From: Dioszegia crocea
Taxonomy: Eukaryota > Basidiomycota > Tremellomycetes > Tremellales > Bulleribasidiaceae
Direction: 5' to 3'
Length of the DNA: 64,000 nt
Assembly (NCBI GenBank): GCA_001600615.1
Contig: BCKK01000003.1
Coordinates: 1,598,181 to 1,662,180 of the forward strand
Position 1 is the stretch's first letter. The number at the start of each line of letters is the position of its first letter. Below are positions 42,631 through 53,563 of this stretch, one piece after another. Position numbers and translations under genes: made by a program. The notes under the pieces were generated by a model, which saw nothing but the letters and a program-made list of their open reading frames with translations, was not told the DNA's origin and did not search any database.

Positions 42631-42821
42631 GGAGGGATATGCCTTGAGCGAGGAGATGTGCGGAGGAAGCATGAAGAAAGGTTGTACGATATTCAGCAGT
42701 CAAAGGGGTATCTATCCAGTAATCGCATGGGTTTTGTAGGTTTGTGTAGTTCACCGCCATCGTAGCAGTTGTATCCATTATAGTCTAGCATTAATGCATC
42801 TCATCTTGTATCTTGGCCTGT

Positions 42822-45800
42822 CTACCGCTTCAATGTCCGCTGCTTCTCTGCAAACTCGACAATCTTCTTCTCCACAAACATCCCCTTTCTCTTACGCACA
42901 GCGTCAACATACGCCTTGGCCACATTGGCTCGATCTGCCTTCTCCCCTAGATCTTCCAACTCCTCCACTGTCGTAGGGACCCAGAATGGATCCTGGTCGA
43001 GCGTCTCAAAGCCGGAAAAGATGAGTTGAGGAGATGCAGCACCGGAAGTTCGTTTTCGGATTTCTACAAGATCAGCCTGTGCTTATTGGATACTATGTCA
43101 GGTGAAGATAACTGACCATCTGCGAATCCGAAAGACTCCACTACGGGTAACATAGCCCTGATGGTGAAAAACGAAGTCCCTTCCTTCATTTCCTCACTGA
43201 CGATTCTACCTCTCCGGCGAGCGACAACAGCGTAAACTTTACCCAGCACGTCGGTCGAAGCTTGGATGTCGCAAGTATACATGGCGAGCTTGATTCGGGG
43301 TGACCAATCGAGCATACCCGCTCGACAGGCATCACGGACGGATGAGATAAGGGCTCCTACGACAGCATTGGATTTCCCTCGGCCTGTGGAAATCAGCCTG
43401 GCCCATTTTGCTGGCTGTTTCCAACTCACTCGCATCCGTCTCTTCTTCCGGCTTGTGATACTCCACACTCTCTACCGTCCATGCCATACCCACCACTGGC
43501 TCAGAACATAGCGGTCCTTGGAAAGTCGCCATGCCGAATCCTGCCTCGATGGAAGTTTCAAAGTCCTTCAGGAGTCGTAACTCCACCCGATTATTGTCGG
43601 CCTTTTCGGTACCGGCCGCTTGGGACGTTTGGTCGGCGTCGATAGCTGCGAGGCGATCTCTGACTACCGCATCTTCGGTGGAAGCAACAGCTTCATCGGT
43701 CGATTTGCCTTCAGCTTTGGCGGAGGCAATAAGCGTTTCCTTTTGGCGCATCCTGCCTGATTAGTCTCGACCACATCATCAGCAAAGCCTAGACTCACCG
43801 AACGGCCTTCTTCCCAACTGGATCCATAAGCATATTGGCCCCAATCCTTTTGGGTCCAAAACACCAAATCCGCTCAGCCGCCCCAACCCATTCACCGCCC
43901 GCGGCGCTGAACAGCTTTTCAAGTGCAGTCCAGAATTGCTCAACGCTCATCGCGCGCGTCTCTTGTTGGCTCTCCCCGGCTTCTCGCTCTTCCCTCAATT
44001 CTTCCTCCTCGCTCGATTCGTCCCTTCGTTGAGCGACCATCCGGGCTACCGAGGAAGTATGGGCAAGTAGGAAATCGATGACTGTTGGAGGCAGGGGTGT
44101 TGCGCGTAGAGTGAAAGTGACGAGACCATCGAGGAGGGAACCTTGGACTGTTCCTCGGGTGGCGCCTTTGACTTTGGACGGTGCCATATCGGGAGCTCGG
44201 ACGGCTGATTCACGGAATGGGACAATCGCTTCGGATCGCTGGATAGCGCATTGGGCGAACCGCTCTCGCAAGTCTTTCAGACAGCGCTGAGATGTCAGCT
44301 CTGGAAGCTACAAAAGCGACCGCAGGACATACCTCCAAGTGCAACTCTCCTGCAGTCAGAATGACGTGTTCTCCAGTCTCCTGGACCAGATACTCCGCGC
44401 ATGGATCAGCTTGATTGAGGATCTGCAACCCGCGCACGAGTTTGAACATGTCGCCTGGAGATCAGCTTCGTGATAAGCTCTTCTGAAAGCTGCAACTTAC
44501 TGGGATTCTCTGGCTCCAGCGCAACTCGCACAATTGGCGCAGCCTGCATAGAGACTCCCGCCAAATTGATCAATTCCTGCTTATTCTCCCCGTCTGTTAC
44601 ACCGGCAGCATTCGGAGCCCAAAGAGTCGCAGATCGGAAAACCACACCATCAAGACCACCAATAGCGCAAACGTGCCCCGCCGGCACTTCCTCCACTGCG
44701 ACCAACTCGCGACCCATCATAGTGTACAAGTCCTTGACTGTCACCCGGACGACATACTTGGCGTTCCGGGGGTGGGTAGAGGGTAGGTCCGAGTCGTATT
44801 TTGGGAGTGTCGCTACCATCTGGCTGTTCCGCCGGAGGACACCAGAGAAGACTCGAGAAAAGCCTAAGAGGACCTCGCTTGATTCGGATTCGGGTTCGAT
44901 CGTTGGGTCCACCTCCACCCCACGCTCGTCCTCCAAACTGAGACTGACCAATGGCCTCGAGAGGTCTTCTACCGCCTTTTCTCCGCTCCCTTGCTCGCTA
45001 TCCGCAGGGGCAGCTGCGAGGGCCGCCGCTCGCTTCTCCCTCTCTTCCCGTCCCCGCTGCCTCATCTCTTCCGCCGTCAACTCCTTGACCTTGAATCCTG
45101 GTAGATCTCCTCTCGGCACCGCAAACATCTTGCTGACGTATCCCACGACTGGCACGTCGTCTCCCTGAGCACATCGGTACAATGCCCGTTCAAGCTCATT
45201 CTTCGGTTGTACCGCCTCTGAGGATAAGTTGTGAAGGTCCGAGTGGATCATATATGGGAGTCGGTTCGCCTGAGCCGTGACTGGAGATGGGATGACGTCG
45301 ACCACCGCTTGGAAAGTCGTGGTAGATAGGGGGAGCCATTGTTGCATGATGAGGGTAAGGAGGTGGCGCGTGTCCTTGGACTTGAGATCGCGAGGGGAAA
45401 TTTTGAGTGATAGGGCATTGACGATTTTGGTGACTGAGTCCGGATCACTGATATTCAGCTTTGTAGCAGACGTCAACTTACTAGTCTCCAAGAACGGTGT
45501 TGTACACTCGCCATATGTTCTCTAGGACGAATTGCACAAACATCGGCTTCAAATTCCTGCCCGCCAACTTCTTCCTGCCTACGACCCTCTTAGTTTTAGG
45601 ATCAAGATACCAATCACCCCAGAGCACCTTTCTCAGATTCGCCTCCTTGATCCCCAACTTCTTCGCGTACAGGCGGGCGAATTGACCCAGCCTGAACGCC
45701 CATCCGTCAATCGCACTCGCGAAAAGCACATTTCCGCGCTCGGGCGCAAAGTAGAGATCCTCATCCTCCTTCTCTTCATACTCTCCTTCGTCGGCCTCCG

Positions 45801-46591
45801 GAGCATTTGCCGCATCCCCATCCGCTTCCGCTTCGGCTCGTTGTGCCAGGCGCCGCTCTCGCTCTTCTCGCCACCGAAGATCATCCTCCATCCTTTCCGA
45901 GGCGTAGAAAGACCCCATGACCGCATTGACTTGCTCGATAAGCTGAGATAGATGGTGATAAGCTTCCGAAGGGGAGAGCTTGAGCTCAGTGATGAGTCGG
46001 TCTAGCTTGTTGATGACGAGGAGTGGACGCAGCCGGTCGATCCAGGCTTGGCGGAGGACAGCAATTGTCTGAGCGGTCAGCTGGATTGCAGGCTAACTGC
46101 TCACCTGTGTACAGACACCCTCGACAGCATCGACAAGGACTAGTGCCCCATCGCAGAGCCGACTCGCACTAGATACCTCGCTTGCGAAGTCGACATGGCC
46201 CGGAGTATCAATCACGTTACAGACGTGCTTGCTGGCCATCGACTTTGTGCTTGGACCTCCTTCTCCGTTTCCCGTCCTAGTCTCAGCTGATCCACCAGGT
46301 GGAGCTGCCCGCATCATGTCGAAGCGCAATGAGACTGCGCTGCTCTCCATCGTGATCCCTCTTTCCTGCTCATCCTCGCGGGAGTCAAGGAAGCGTAGCT
46401 TTCCCGCCAGACGCTGAGAGATGATGTTGTTTGACGATAAGAGCGAGTCGCAGAAGGAAGTCTTCCCATGGTCTACATGAGCCACTATAGTGACATTCTA
46501 TACGAAACGTCAGCTTATGACTTCGCCCGTGGCTTGACTCAGCATGACCTACTCGAACATTTGCCAAAGGCACGGCGAATGATTGAGCCAT
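42822..46591 (-). CDS. EFL1: Elongation factor-like GTPase 1 (60S maturation)
   Basis: Nine exons (46591-46553, 46497-46105, 46068-45482, 45447-44501, 44454-44333, 44286-43799, 43752-43430, 43383-43117, 43063-42822) encode 1135 residues. With Sdo1 it releases the anti-association factor Tif6 from late cytoplasmic pre-60S subunits. The GTPase domain has the P-loop AHVDHGKTS, switch [13 protein letters not shown] and the NKLD motif; an acidic, Glu-rich insertion follows at about residues 195-235, which is a family trait distinguishing it from EF-2. Later EF-2-like domains are present, including [17 protein letters not shown] and the C-terminal domain with [19 protein letters not shown]. No diphthamide motif is seen. 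It ends QRTLKR. Complete in length. Confidence 0.93.
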
Positions 46592-47143
46592 TTTTTGTAG
46601 AGCAGTAGCTATAGAGAGGACAATCTGATCCAGTACGCCAGTAACGATGATGTCTACACTGCGCGATGTCGCCAAAGAGCAGCAAGGTGAGAGAGATGGA
46701 TCAGAGCGAAATCCTTCAGTCGAGACAGTCAGTCAAAATTAGGCCTAGGAACGTCATGTTTCGGATCCGAATGTTACGGCATTGGAGTTGGCGGCGGCAA
46801 CTGACTCTCTGCCCTACCGGATCGATCGCATCTCATGTACTCGTATCATTCATCTCTCTCACTTGCCATTCTCCGCCAGCAGATATCCGCTGGTCATATC
46901 GCACAGGAATATGCTCAATCCCTCACGCTCATCAACACTGGTCCGACTTTTCGTCACCCTGCTCCGCACTCAGAAGCCCACGCCTCGCCCTCGGGTTTAA
47001 GCGATAAGACGTTCCCCCTCAGCTGTGGCCCCGTCATCCAGATATTCCTGCTTTCCCCTGTGAGTGCTTTTTCATCCAGCTACGATACGATACTCGAGCT
47101 GACTCAAATCTCAGATCCTCTTTAATACTAAACTCGTATCACA
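46592..47143. promoter_or_regulatory. Divergent promoter region EFL1 / 47.1-kb gene
   Basis: 552 bp between two opposite ATGs. No conserved element or accepted gene; several small plus-strand frames are without support. Confidence 0.45.
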
Positions 47144-48056
47144 ATGTCGTCCACGGTCTTCACATCCGCGGCTCCGGCGCCGAGCTCCACATCGCGGGTG
47201 ATTCAAGTGGAAATCCCCCCTTCCACAGTCTTAGCCATTGGCCTTGGATTCGTCGGCCTCGTCTTTGCCCTCCTGGTCGCATCACTGGGTACTCGCATAT
47301 ACCGAGTTCGAAAGAGACAGGCTGCTGTCCGGGCTACCGGTCAGACAATGAACTTCAGTGACGCATGGCAGCGCGATGGAGGGATGTTCAGCTTCCTTTC
47401 CTCTATGAACAATAACAGCTTGGCCATTGGGGCTGGCTCTTCGGCGTATCAGAGGGGGCGGGAGAGATTGTGGGGTGGAGCAATCACGGAAAAGGAAAGG
47501 CCGGTCATCTGGGATGTGCCAATTAGGGAGAAGCCGGATATGACGGAGGAGGTAGAGGATGTGTGCGAGGTGAGTCGATGTCTACTTCTTGCGCTAGACC
47601 CAATTGACTCTTTAGCCGTTCGCTCTCTCATCGACAATTTCACCCAGATATGTCGATCGCGCCACCCCGGCCGGCGATTTGATGCAACCACGATTCACAT
47701 TCTCCCTTCTGATCTCCCTTCCTCGCGACCCCTCCATCTCTCCAACTACCGAAAACAAGACACAGGACCATAAGCCGGACGATGAGGAAGAAGAATGGCC
47801 CGAGCTACCAGAGGTGCTCATTGGCACAGCTCAACTTTGTCCTATGATATTCGAGAAGGCAGATGGTGGCGAGACAGCAGGAGGAAAGGTCGAGGATGAG
47901 TCATTGGAAAAGATAAAAGGCGGAGAAGACAAAGATGGGCTGGCAATGGCGCCAGGGGCGGAGGCGCAGGCGTTGGAGTATGTCCCAGCTGGAGGCAGGC
48001 CGGCAAGGTGGGAGCGATACGATGTGGTCAAATGGCGGATCGAGGGATTGCGGTGA
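47144..48056 (+). CDS. Orphan single-pass membrane protein
   Basis: Exons 47144-47569 and 47616-48056 encode 288 residues. After a Ser/Thr/Pro-rich start of about 28 residues comes one hydrophobic segment, STVLAIGLGFVGLVFALLVA, followed at once by basic residues (RIYRVRKRQ), so the long C-terminal part should face the cytoplasm. That part contains Gly/Ser, then Glu/Asp-rich stretches and ends with WERYDVVKWRIEGLR. The 46-nt intron ends TTTAG with a TTGAC branch-like motif; using the later CAG acceptor at 47647 would shift to a frame that stops sooner. No known family recognised; it looks like one of the Ser/Thr-rich single-span proteins common in fungi. Confidence 0.65.
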
Positions 48057-48366
48057 CATAAGGAGTAATCGGATGGAGTCCAATGTCAGATCTGTGCGAT
48101 GAAGGAACATGGGCAGATCTTTGTCCGAGATGTGACACTGGGCAATTGTCAACTGACTTTGGAGATCGGCTACTCACGACGTCGATCCAGGGTCGACACC
48201 GATGATCGGACGTAGTCTTCCTCACAAACATTCTGAAGAAGTATCTCCTGATGGGCTGAAGCTAGGCTTAATTCGACATGTCTACATAATCATACATCGA
48301 TATCACACAACGACAAAGCATGATGATACAGAGATACTATCGACACGGCCTATCTCGCGTGGGGAG
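48057..48366. other. Convergent intergenic region, 310 bp
   Basis: Between the stop codons of the single-span protein and the orphan on the minus strand. Nothing recognised. Confidence 0.45.
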
Positions 48367-49338
48367 CTACACCATGGTCGAATACCCATCAACATCCGTC
48401 CCGGCTGCAGTACTCATCATAATGTGCCTCGGCACTCGAGACACCGCCTCATCAAGCGTCAACTGCTCCCCGACCTGAAATCTACCCATCTCCGATCCCG
48501 TACATCCGCTCTTCTCCCACCCCGTTCTAGTCGGAGCTGAGATGCGCCACGGTCTAGGTGCTCGCCGACTGAGCTCATACTGGAACTCCCTCCGGACGTC
48601 GTGTGCGGCTGACCGAATCCAGTGAGCCACGCTCCCGAGACAACTGCCCGCCATGGATAGAGCGGTGTCCAGATAGGATTGATTCCCGTCCGTGAGTGTC
48701 ATATACGGTATGGTAAGAAGTGACGGTGGGTTTTCGTGGAGTAGGCGTGTTCTGGATTTGGTTTTGCCGCTCTCTTCGTGTACCCAATTTGCAACACGTC
48801 GAGCCTGTTCGTCGGCCATCTGTCTGTCGATACCGTATTTGTAGGGATTGTATGAGGCTAAGTAGGAGGAGATGAAGCCGGAGGTGGGGGTCATCGACAA
48901 AGCGGAGGTGCCATTGATGCCTGCTTGGTTGTAGTGACTGCCACAGCCGAAGAATTGATCGGTCCACCTCAGACAGCTGTGGACCTTCCTCTTCCCAGCA
49001 CTAGGCGCTCCCCTGATCTTTTTCCCAGCTCTCCTCAAAGATGACGCTGTTTTCTCATCCGTCACGACGGTGTCCCGATTTCCAGCAGATGCTTCTGGGT
49101 CAGACGGTTGGGTTGACGTTTCAGTCCCGCGGTTGCTCCTGCAACCGGGTATAAGAACGTTCCGAGTCACCGCTCCCAGTAACCTTGGACCCCAAAGTAA
49201 CTTGTCCTTGACGGTTTTGCTTTCAGCCCAGCTGTGTATGGGGCGAGAAACATCTTCGTTGTCCGTGGTGGGATGCTGATCCGTCTCGGGATCAGTCGAT
49301 TGGAGTGTCACGTCAGAAGGAAGTGGGTTCGTCGACAT
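48367..49338 (-). CDS. Orphan protein, single exon
   Basis: ATG 49338-49336, TAG 48369-48367, 323 residues, no intron needed, which is unusual for this window. The first ~100 residues are polar and Asp/Ser/Thr-rich, with a Lys/Arg cluster (RRAGKKIRGAPSAGKRK) near residue 105. The middle has SALSMTPTSGFISSYLASYN followed by an amphipathic helix rich in Ala/Arg, and a weakly hydrophobic stretch DTALSMAGSCLGSVAHWI near residue 235. No catalytic motif. It is the first of three minus-strand orphan genes (also 50192-50950 and 51718-52929) with similar layout: basic/polar start, one Ala/Gly/Ser weakly hydrophobic stretch, charged remainder. Not recognised from any named family. Confidence 0.6.
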   Translation of the reverse strand: MSTNPLPSDVTLQSTDPETDQHPTTDNEDVSRPIHSWAESKTVKDKLLWGPRLLGAVTRNVLIPGCRSNRGTETSTQPSDPEASAGNRDTVVTDEKTASSLRRAGKKIRGAPSAGKRKVHSCLRWTDQFFGCGSHYNQAGINGTSALSMTPTSGFISSYLASYNPYKYGIDRQMADEQARRVANWVHEESGKTKSRTRLLHENPPSLLTIPYMTLTDGNQSYLDTALSMAGSCLGSVAHWIRSAAHDVRREFQYELSRRAPRPWRISAPTRTGWEKSGCTGSEMGRFQVGEQLTLDEAVSRVPRHIMMSTAAGTDVDGYSTMV

Positions 49339-50191
49339 CGCTGATGGGTGGGATAGATTGATAAGCGGGAGCTTGGGATGTCTTGGAGACTGGAAGTCGG
49401 ATGTGGGTGAGGTAGGGGATCGAGAAGGGTAATAGGGCAGATGACTTGCTGCAGGGGACTACAAGACAAGCAGTCTACTGTTGCCCTAGAACAGAGGAGT
49501 GAAAGTCTGATGGAGCCTGTAAAGGATGAGTATGGTACCCTTGTATAACGGGGATCGTCTGTAGATGAGCGTGGCGGCGATATCGAACGGGGCTGGGGAT
49601 GGGGAGATGATGTGGTGTGTATTGAGTGGCGATGTGGCTGTTGGTTCTTGGTGGACGATGGAGGATGTAGAAAGCGAGGGGGGAATACCTGGAGACGTAG
49701 ATTGGGGACAAGGCAAGGGCCCATCTCACCTCCTGCAGTATTCAGGGATGGGATATCTCGCACGTTCTAGACGTGGCATCCTTTGAGTGGCAATCTGAAA
49801 CAAGGTGAAACATGCTGAAACGCCACCAAAATTAGTCGATACGCGTGTGGCGGGACCTCCATAAGGAGGCTCTAGTATGTTCGAGGATGTAGCCGCCCCA
49901 ATCTCCCTCCTTGACTCCTTCCATTGGCCTATAACGTGTTTGACCATGCACGCTAAGTCTGGAATCGTATAATGTGGCCAGAGTGAACTGATATACGTCA
50001 CGAGCTCAGCCTGTGCCGGAGTGTTGCCAGTCGAATTTTACGCGGGTTGAGTCTCCTCCTCATGCTTCACGGCGCTATCATGCAGGGCCGCTGATGAGTT
50101 CTGATGCCATGGACTATGTGTTATACGTATCTGCCCCATCTTATGCACCTTAGCTTTCGGCAATGCTCCGCTTTCAGCCTGAGCGAGTAAC
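49339..50191. other. Intergenic stretch, 853 bp
   Basis: Upstream of the 48367-49338 orphan and downstream of the next. Short C/T-rich runs on the minus strand close to the ATG suggest a leader. No accepted gene. Confidence 0.45.
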
Positions 50192-50950
50192 CTATTTAAA
50201 GACCGACACCACTGACGCCAGGGCCTTCTTAGACCCTCCCTGCTCGGCGTACGACTTCTGGCCATAGATCTCGGTCTCTGCTGCGCTCTTCAGCAACCTT
50301 CCGGCCATCTTGGCGGCTTCCCAGCGGACCTTCCACTGTGACTCAAGGCCTTTCGTCACAGTTCTGCACGATATAGGCCGACCTTTCTTGTCGAAAGTTT
50401 GGTGCGTGATCGACGTCACATCACCTGTAAGGCGGGATTTACTGATTGTCTCGACGTCTTGTGTCGGATCTCTTCGTCGGAAAAGGCCAGACATTCGTCT
50501 ATAAGCTCTCGATCGTTTCGACGAGGGCAGACTAGGGTCGGGCGAGGAGGTTTGATATATTGAGGTTTGGACACCCGCAGTCCACTGCGCCAGGGATGTG
50601 CCGACTGAACGGGCGGTGTTATACAATGTGCTGGCGACCGAGCATGCTGTACCCCACGCGAAGCCCAATACGGCTCGGGGAATGTAACTGACTGTACCGT
50701 ATATAGTCGAGGCAAGAGCAAGTGTTAACGAGGCGAAAGATTTGCCGCGATCTGCGAACGTCGATATCACCTCGTCTGTCTCTTGGATGGACTGAGAGGC
50801 TGGGTCGTTTGAGATTTGGAGATTGGAAAGGCCCATGTTGGAAGATCTACTAGTCTTCGCAAACGATTTTCTCGAAAATAGTATGTCGGAGACTTGACCC
50901 ATTAGAGTTTTCTCGCGGGAGCGCCGCCACTGAGGGCAGGGGGATCTCAT
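50192..50950 (-). CDS. Orphan protein with Ala/Ser hydrophobic stretch
   Basis: ATG 50950-50948, TAG 50194-50192; one exon, 252 residues. The centre holds a weakly hydrophobic segment (SLTLALASTIYGTVSYIPRA and the following Ala/Gly/Thr residues, about residues 80-125) that could associate with membranes as an amphipathic hairpin. It is followed by a Ser/Arg-rich part and an Ala/Lys-rich helix near the end (WEAAKMAGRLLKSAAETE). No known domain. Its place between two other minus-strand orphans with a comparable build suggests an old tandem family, but direct alignment by eye is weak (SVASTLYNTA here against SSVLQTFGTA in the 51718-52929 product). Confidence 0.6.
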   Translation of the reverse strand: MRSPCPQWRRSREKTLMGQVSDILFSRKSFAKTSRSSNMGLSNLQISNDPASQSIQETDEVISTFADRGKSFASLTLALASTIYGTVSYIPRAVLGFAWGTACSVASTLYNTARSVGTSLAQWTAGVQTSIYQTSSPDPSLPSSKRSRAYRRMSGLFRRRDPTQDVETISKSRLTGDVTSITHQTFDKKGRPISCRTVTKGLESQWKVRWEAAKMAGRLLKSAAETEIYGQKSYAEQGGSKKALASVVSVFK

Positions 50951-51717
50951 GGCTGTGGCTGGGATGGGGGAACGAGGAGCTCAAGGTGATGGAGGATGAG
51001 GTGGAGCTTTGTGGAGCTGAGGGCGGGCTGTACAGTAGCAGTGCCATACGTTGGGGAAGTGAGTGATGTATGATCGATCTTGAGTGCTGTGGAATGTTGT
51101 GGTCTTGCTGGGTTCGAGGATGTGCAAAGGCTCGAAGCTGGAATGAGGTCGCGTATACCTGAACCGAATTCCGATGATCCCCTGGCCTTGTCAGCGGGTC
51201 GGCATCCTTTATTGTGGGCTCGTACATGTTTGTAGCCTCATGTTGACGTCACAGGTAGAGGTTGAGCCGGAGCGCGTGAGAGCCTGATGTACCTTTGTGC
51301 CCCACCTCCGGCAGCTCTTTGCTCCCCCCTGGGCTGTGGTCTGTACCCCATATGCAGCATTATACAGGTGTGATCGCTTGCCATCAGGTTGAACAGCTGG
51401 ACTCGGGAGCTGTTCAGTAACCTATAGAGTATATATGTACCGAAGTCCCGACAGATCTCATGGCCGGTGGTGGGAAAGAGCCCCTGGATGTCTACACGCA
51501 CAACGAGTATCATGAGCTATACTGCTACAACTCCTCTACACCTATACCGAGCCTCAGCCTCCCCCCACAAGCCGACCATCATCCCTCGCGAAGATACACA
51601 AACACAATCAACTCCGATCCGGACAGCCATGATCCACCCGCGGGCTGACATAAATGCCGATTGCTCCCCTCTCCCCCAATGCCAAGAGGATGGACGCTTC
51701 GCCGAAAGATCACCTTC
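50951..51717. other. Intergenic stretch, 767 bp
   Basis: Upstream of the 50192-50950 gene. A TATATA string lies at about 51430. Small plus-strand frames near 51460-51760 were not accepted. Confidence 0.45.
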
Positions 51718-52929
51718 CTACCCCTCCACAGCTTCTACGGATGGCGGCACACCATATTCATAATATCGCTGAGATGGGGCTGGCGACGTCAGCTTATTTC
51801 CGAATGGTGACTTGCCTGATCTGCCCCTGCTGTCACTCGCCACACTGGTCTTTTCGGGATCTCTCCGATGGTCGTTCTGGCCATACTCGTAGAACCTCCG
51901 GCTGGACCCTCGTCTCGTCCGAGTATTGGCTCCTCCCCGTTGATCGTCCTCCTCAGATTCATAGCCTTCATCTTGGGATCTACCCCGACCCTTCAAGGTG
52001 TCACGCGATGATGCTCCGTCTCGCGTCCGTTCTCCATATCCACCACCCTCATCCTCATCCCGATCCGATGCCCCATCGTCAAAGCTGGATCTGCTCCTCC
52101 GCGCACTAGAGCCAGATCGGCTTCGCCGCCGTGTGTCCGATGGAGGGGGTGAAGTATGGTGCCGCCGAGAATCCCTCCCTCCCCGTCTCCGGCTACGACT
52201 GGCGCCTCTCCTGTCTTCGTCCGAGCCGTATCCAGGATCTTCATCCGAGTCAGAGCCTTCTCCGCTACTGTACCCATCCCGATGATCTCGCCCCCTACGG
52301 TCGGACTCCGAGTAGTCCTCCGCATCTCGATCTCGCCTCCTACTCCGTTCACTCCTTGACGACCTTGATCGCCGACGCCCGGACTCATCGTATCGGCTTT
52401 GCGTCTCCGACCCCTTGTCATTGTAAATCTTGTTCGCCGTTCCAAAAGTCTGCAATACCGACGACGCACCCTTCGACACAGCACCAAAGGCAGCCGGGAC
52501 TGCCCACGTCACTACCTCCGCCCCACCATCCAACAGATTGTACGCCGGATCCTTCAATTCTTTCGCCTTGTCCCCACCCCATGATCCCCAATCTTTCGTC
52601 CACTTGGACGTGGCGCGATATCCATGTTTGAGCGCCTTTTTCCTTGACATGTTCTTCAATTTCTTCTTCTTGCCGAACATCGCCCGTCCCATACTGCGTT
52701 TTTCTTTCGTGCCTTTGACGGCCCAATCGTATATCGAGGGCTTTTTGGTTCTCAACCTCAATGCCTGTCCCGCTCGTTTCATTTTCTTTCCCGATTTGTG
52801 TGATTTCGTAGAATTGTTGGACGAAGCTCGACTCCAGGCACTAGAGTTGGCAGATGATCCGCCAGACGACCGGCCAGAGGAGGCGAAAGACCGCCTCGAT
52901 GATGCGGCCGATCCCGTTGAGGAGGCCAT
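51718..52929 (-). CDS. Orphan Ser/Arg-rich protein
   Basis: ATG 52929-52927, TAG 51720-51718; one exon, 403 residues. It begins with about 45 residues almost only Ser/Ala/Gly/Asn/Arg, then a Lys-rich basic region (KKMKRAGQALRLRTKK and KKKKLKNMSRKK). A weakly hydrophobic middle (GAEVVTWAVPAAFGAVSKGA, about residues 135-155) follows. The C-terminal 220 residues are low-complexity RS/RD/DE-rich, like disordered nuclear or RNA-associated proteins, and it ends with two copies of a FYEYG/YYEYG motif. Function unknown. The long repetitive tail makes any homology call unsafe. Confidence 0.6.
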   Translation of the reverse strand: MASSTGSAASSRRSFASSGRSSGGSSANSSAWSRASSNNSTKSHKSGKKMKRAGQALRLRTKKPSIYDWAVKGTKEKRSMGRAMFGKKKKLKNMSRKKALKHGYRATSKWTKDWGSWGGDKAKELKDPAYNLLDGGAEVVTWAVPAAFGAVSKGASSVLQTFGTANKIYNDKGSETQSRYDESGRRRSRSSRSERSRRRDRDAEDYSESDRRGRDHRDGYSSGEGSDSDEDPGYGSDEDRRGASRSRRRGGRDSRRHHTSPPPSDTRRRSRSGSSARRSRSSFDDGASDRDEDEGGGYGERTRDGASSRDTLKGRGRSQDEGYESEEDDQRGGANTRTRRGSSRRFYEYGQNDHRRDPEKTSVASDSRGRSGKSPFGNKLTSPAPSQRYYEYGVPPSVEAVEG

Positions 52930-53563
52930 TCGGCTGGAGTCGGTCTAGGATGAGAGCCTGTGGTGATCAGTGAAGCGGTACGGCTTCAGTGAGATGATTT
53001 GTCGTCGGCAGCCTGAGAGTCGGTGTGTGACTAAGGAGAGGGGAACTAGGCAGTGGGGAAGGTGTTGCGTGTGGAATGGAGGGGATAGGCGGTATAGGGT
53101 AGGATGTGAGGAACGGTCCACTTTGCGATGGGTGTAGTTCTTGGTTCGAGGTTGAGAGGGTGTTGAGTGGGGTTGTCTTTGTGAATTTGTGAATGGCGAT
53201 GGATACTGGGGATTGTCGTTGAGATATGATGAAAGAGACAACAGAGGGGTGGCGGGCGCTTTGGACCCCACCAGATCAGCCCTGATCACGCTAGCGCTTT
53301 CCCCCGCCTTCCGTCCTTTCACGTTCCTCCTTTCTTCAGGGGTGTCAGAGGGGCTGGCGCATAGTCGCGAGGGTCGAAACGCGTCTGACGACTCTTGACC
53401 CTGAGTCAGTGGATGAGGCGGTGTCAGTCGCCCTTCACTAGCCGAGTCGATGGAACATTCTAGAATCGACCAGATACCGGTCCTTCCCGACAAGATGGAA
53501 CCTCATCGCTGCAGAGAAAAGTAACATACATTGCCTGAAGCCACCCTGGTACAGAATCTGGAA
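52930..53563. other. Intergenic stretch, 634 bp
   Basis: Promoter and leader of the Ser/Arg-rich orphan on the minus strand, and terminator of FBP1. A 182-codon minus-strand frame (53493-52945) covers most of it but has no family features. Confidence 0.45.

Noticed and set aside
49308..49763. 151-codon minus-strand frame overlapping the start of the 48367-49338 orphan
   Set aside because: Different frame, Pro/Ser/His-rich, no homology; it follows from the C/T-rich leader.
52945..53493. 182-codon minus-strand frame before the Ser/Arg-rich orphan
   Set aside because: Pro/Ser/Thr-rich composition expected of a C/T-rich leader; no splice link and no recognisable block.
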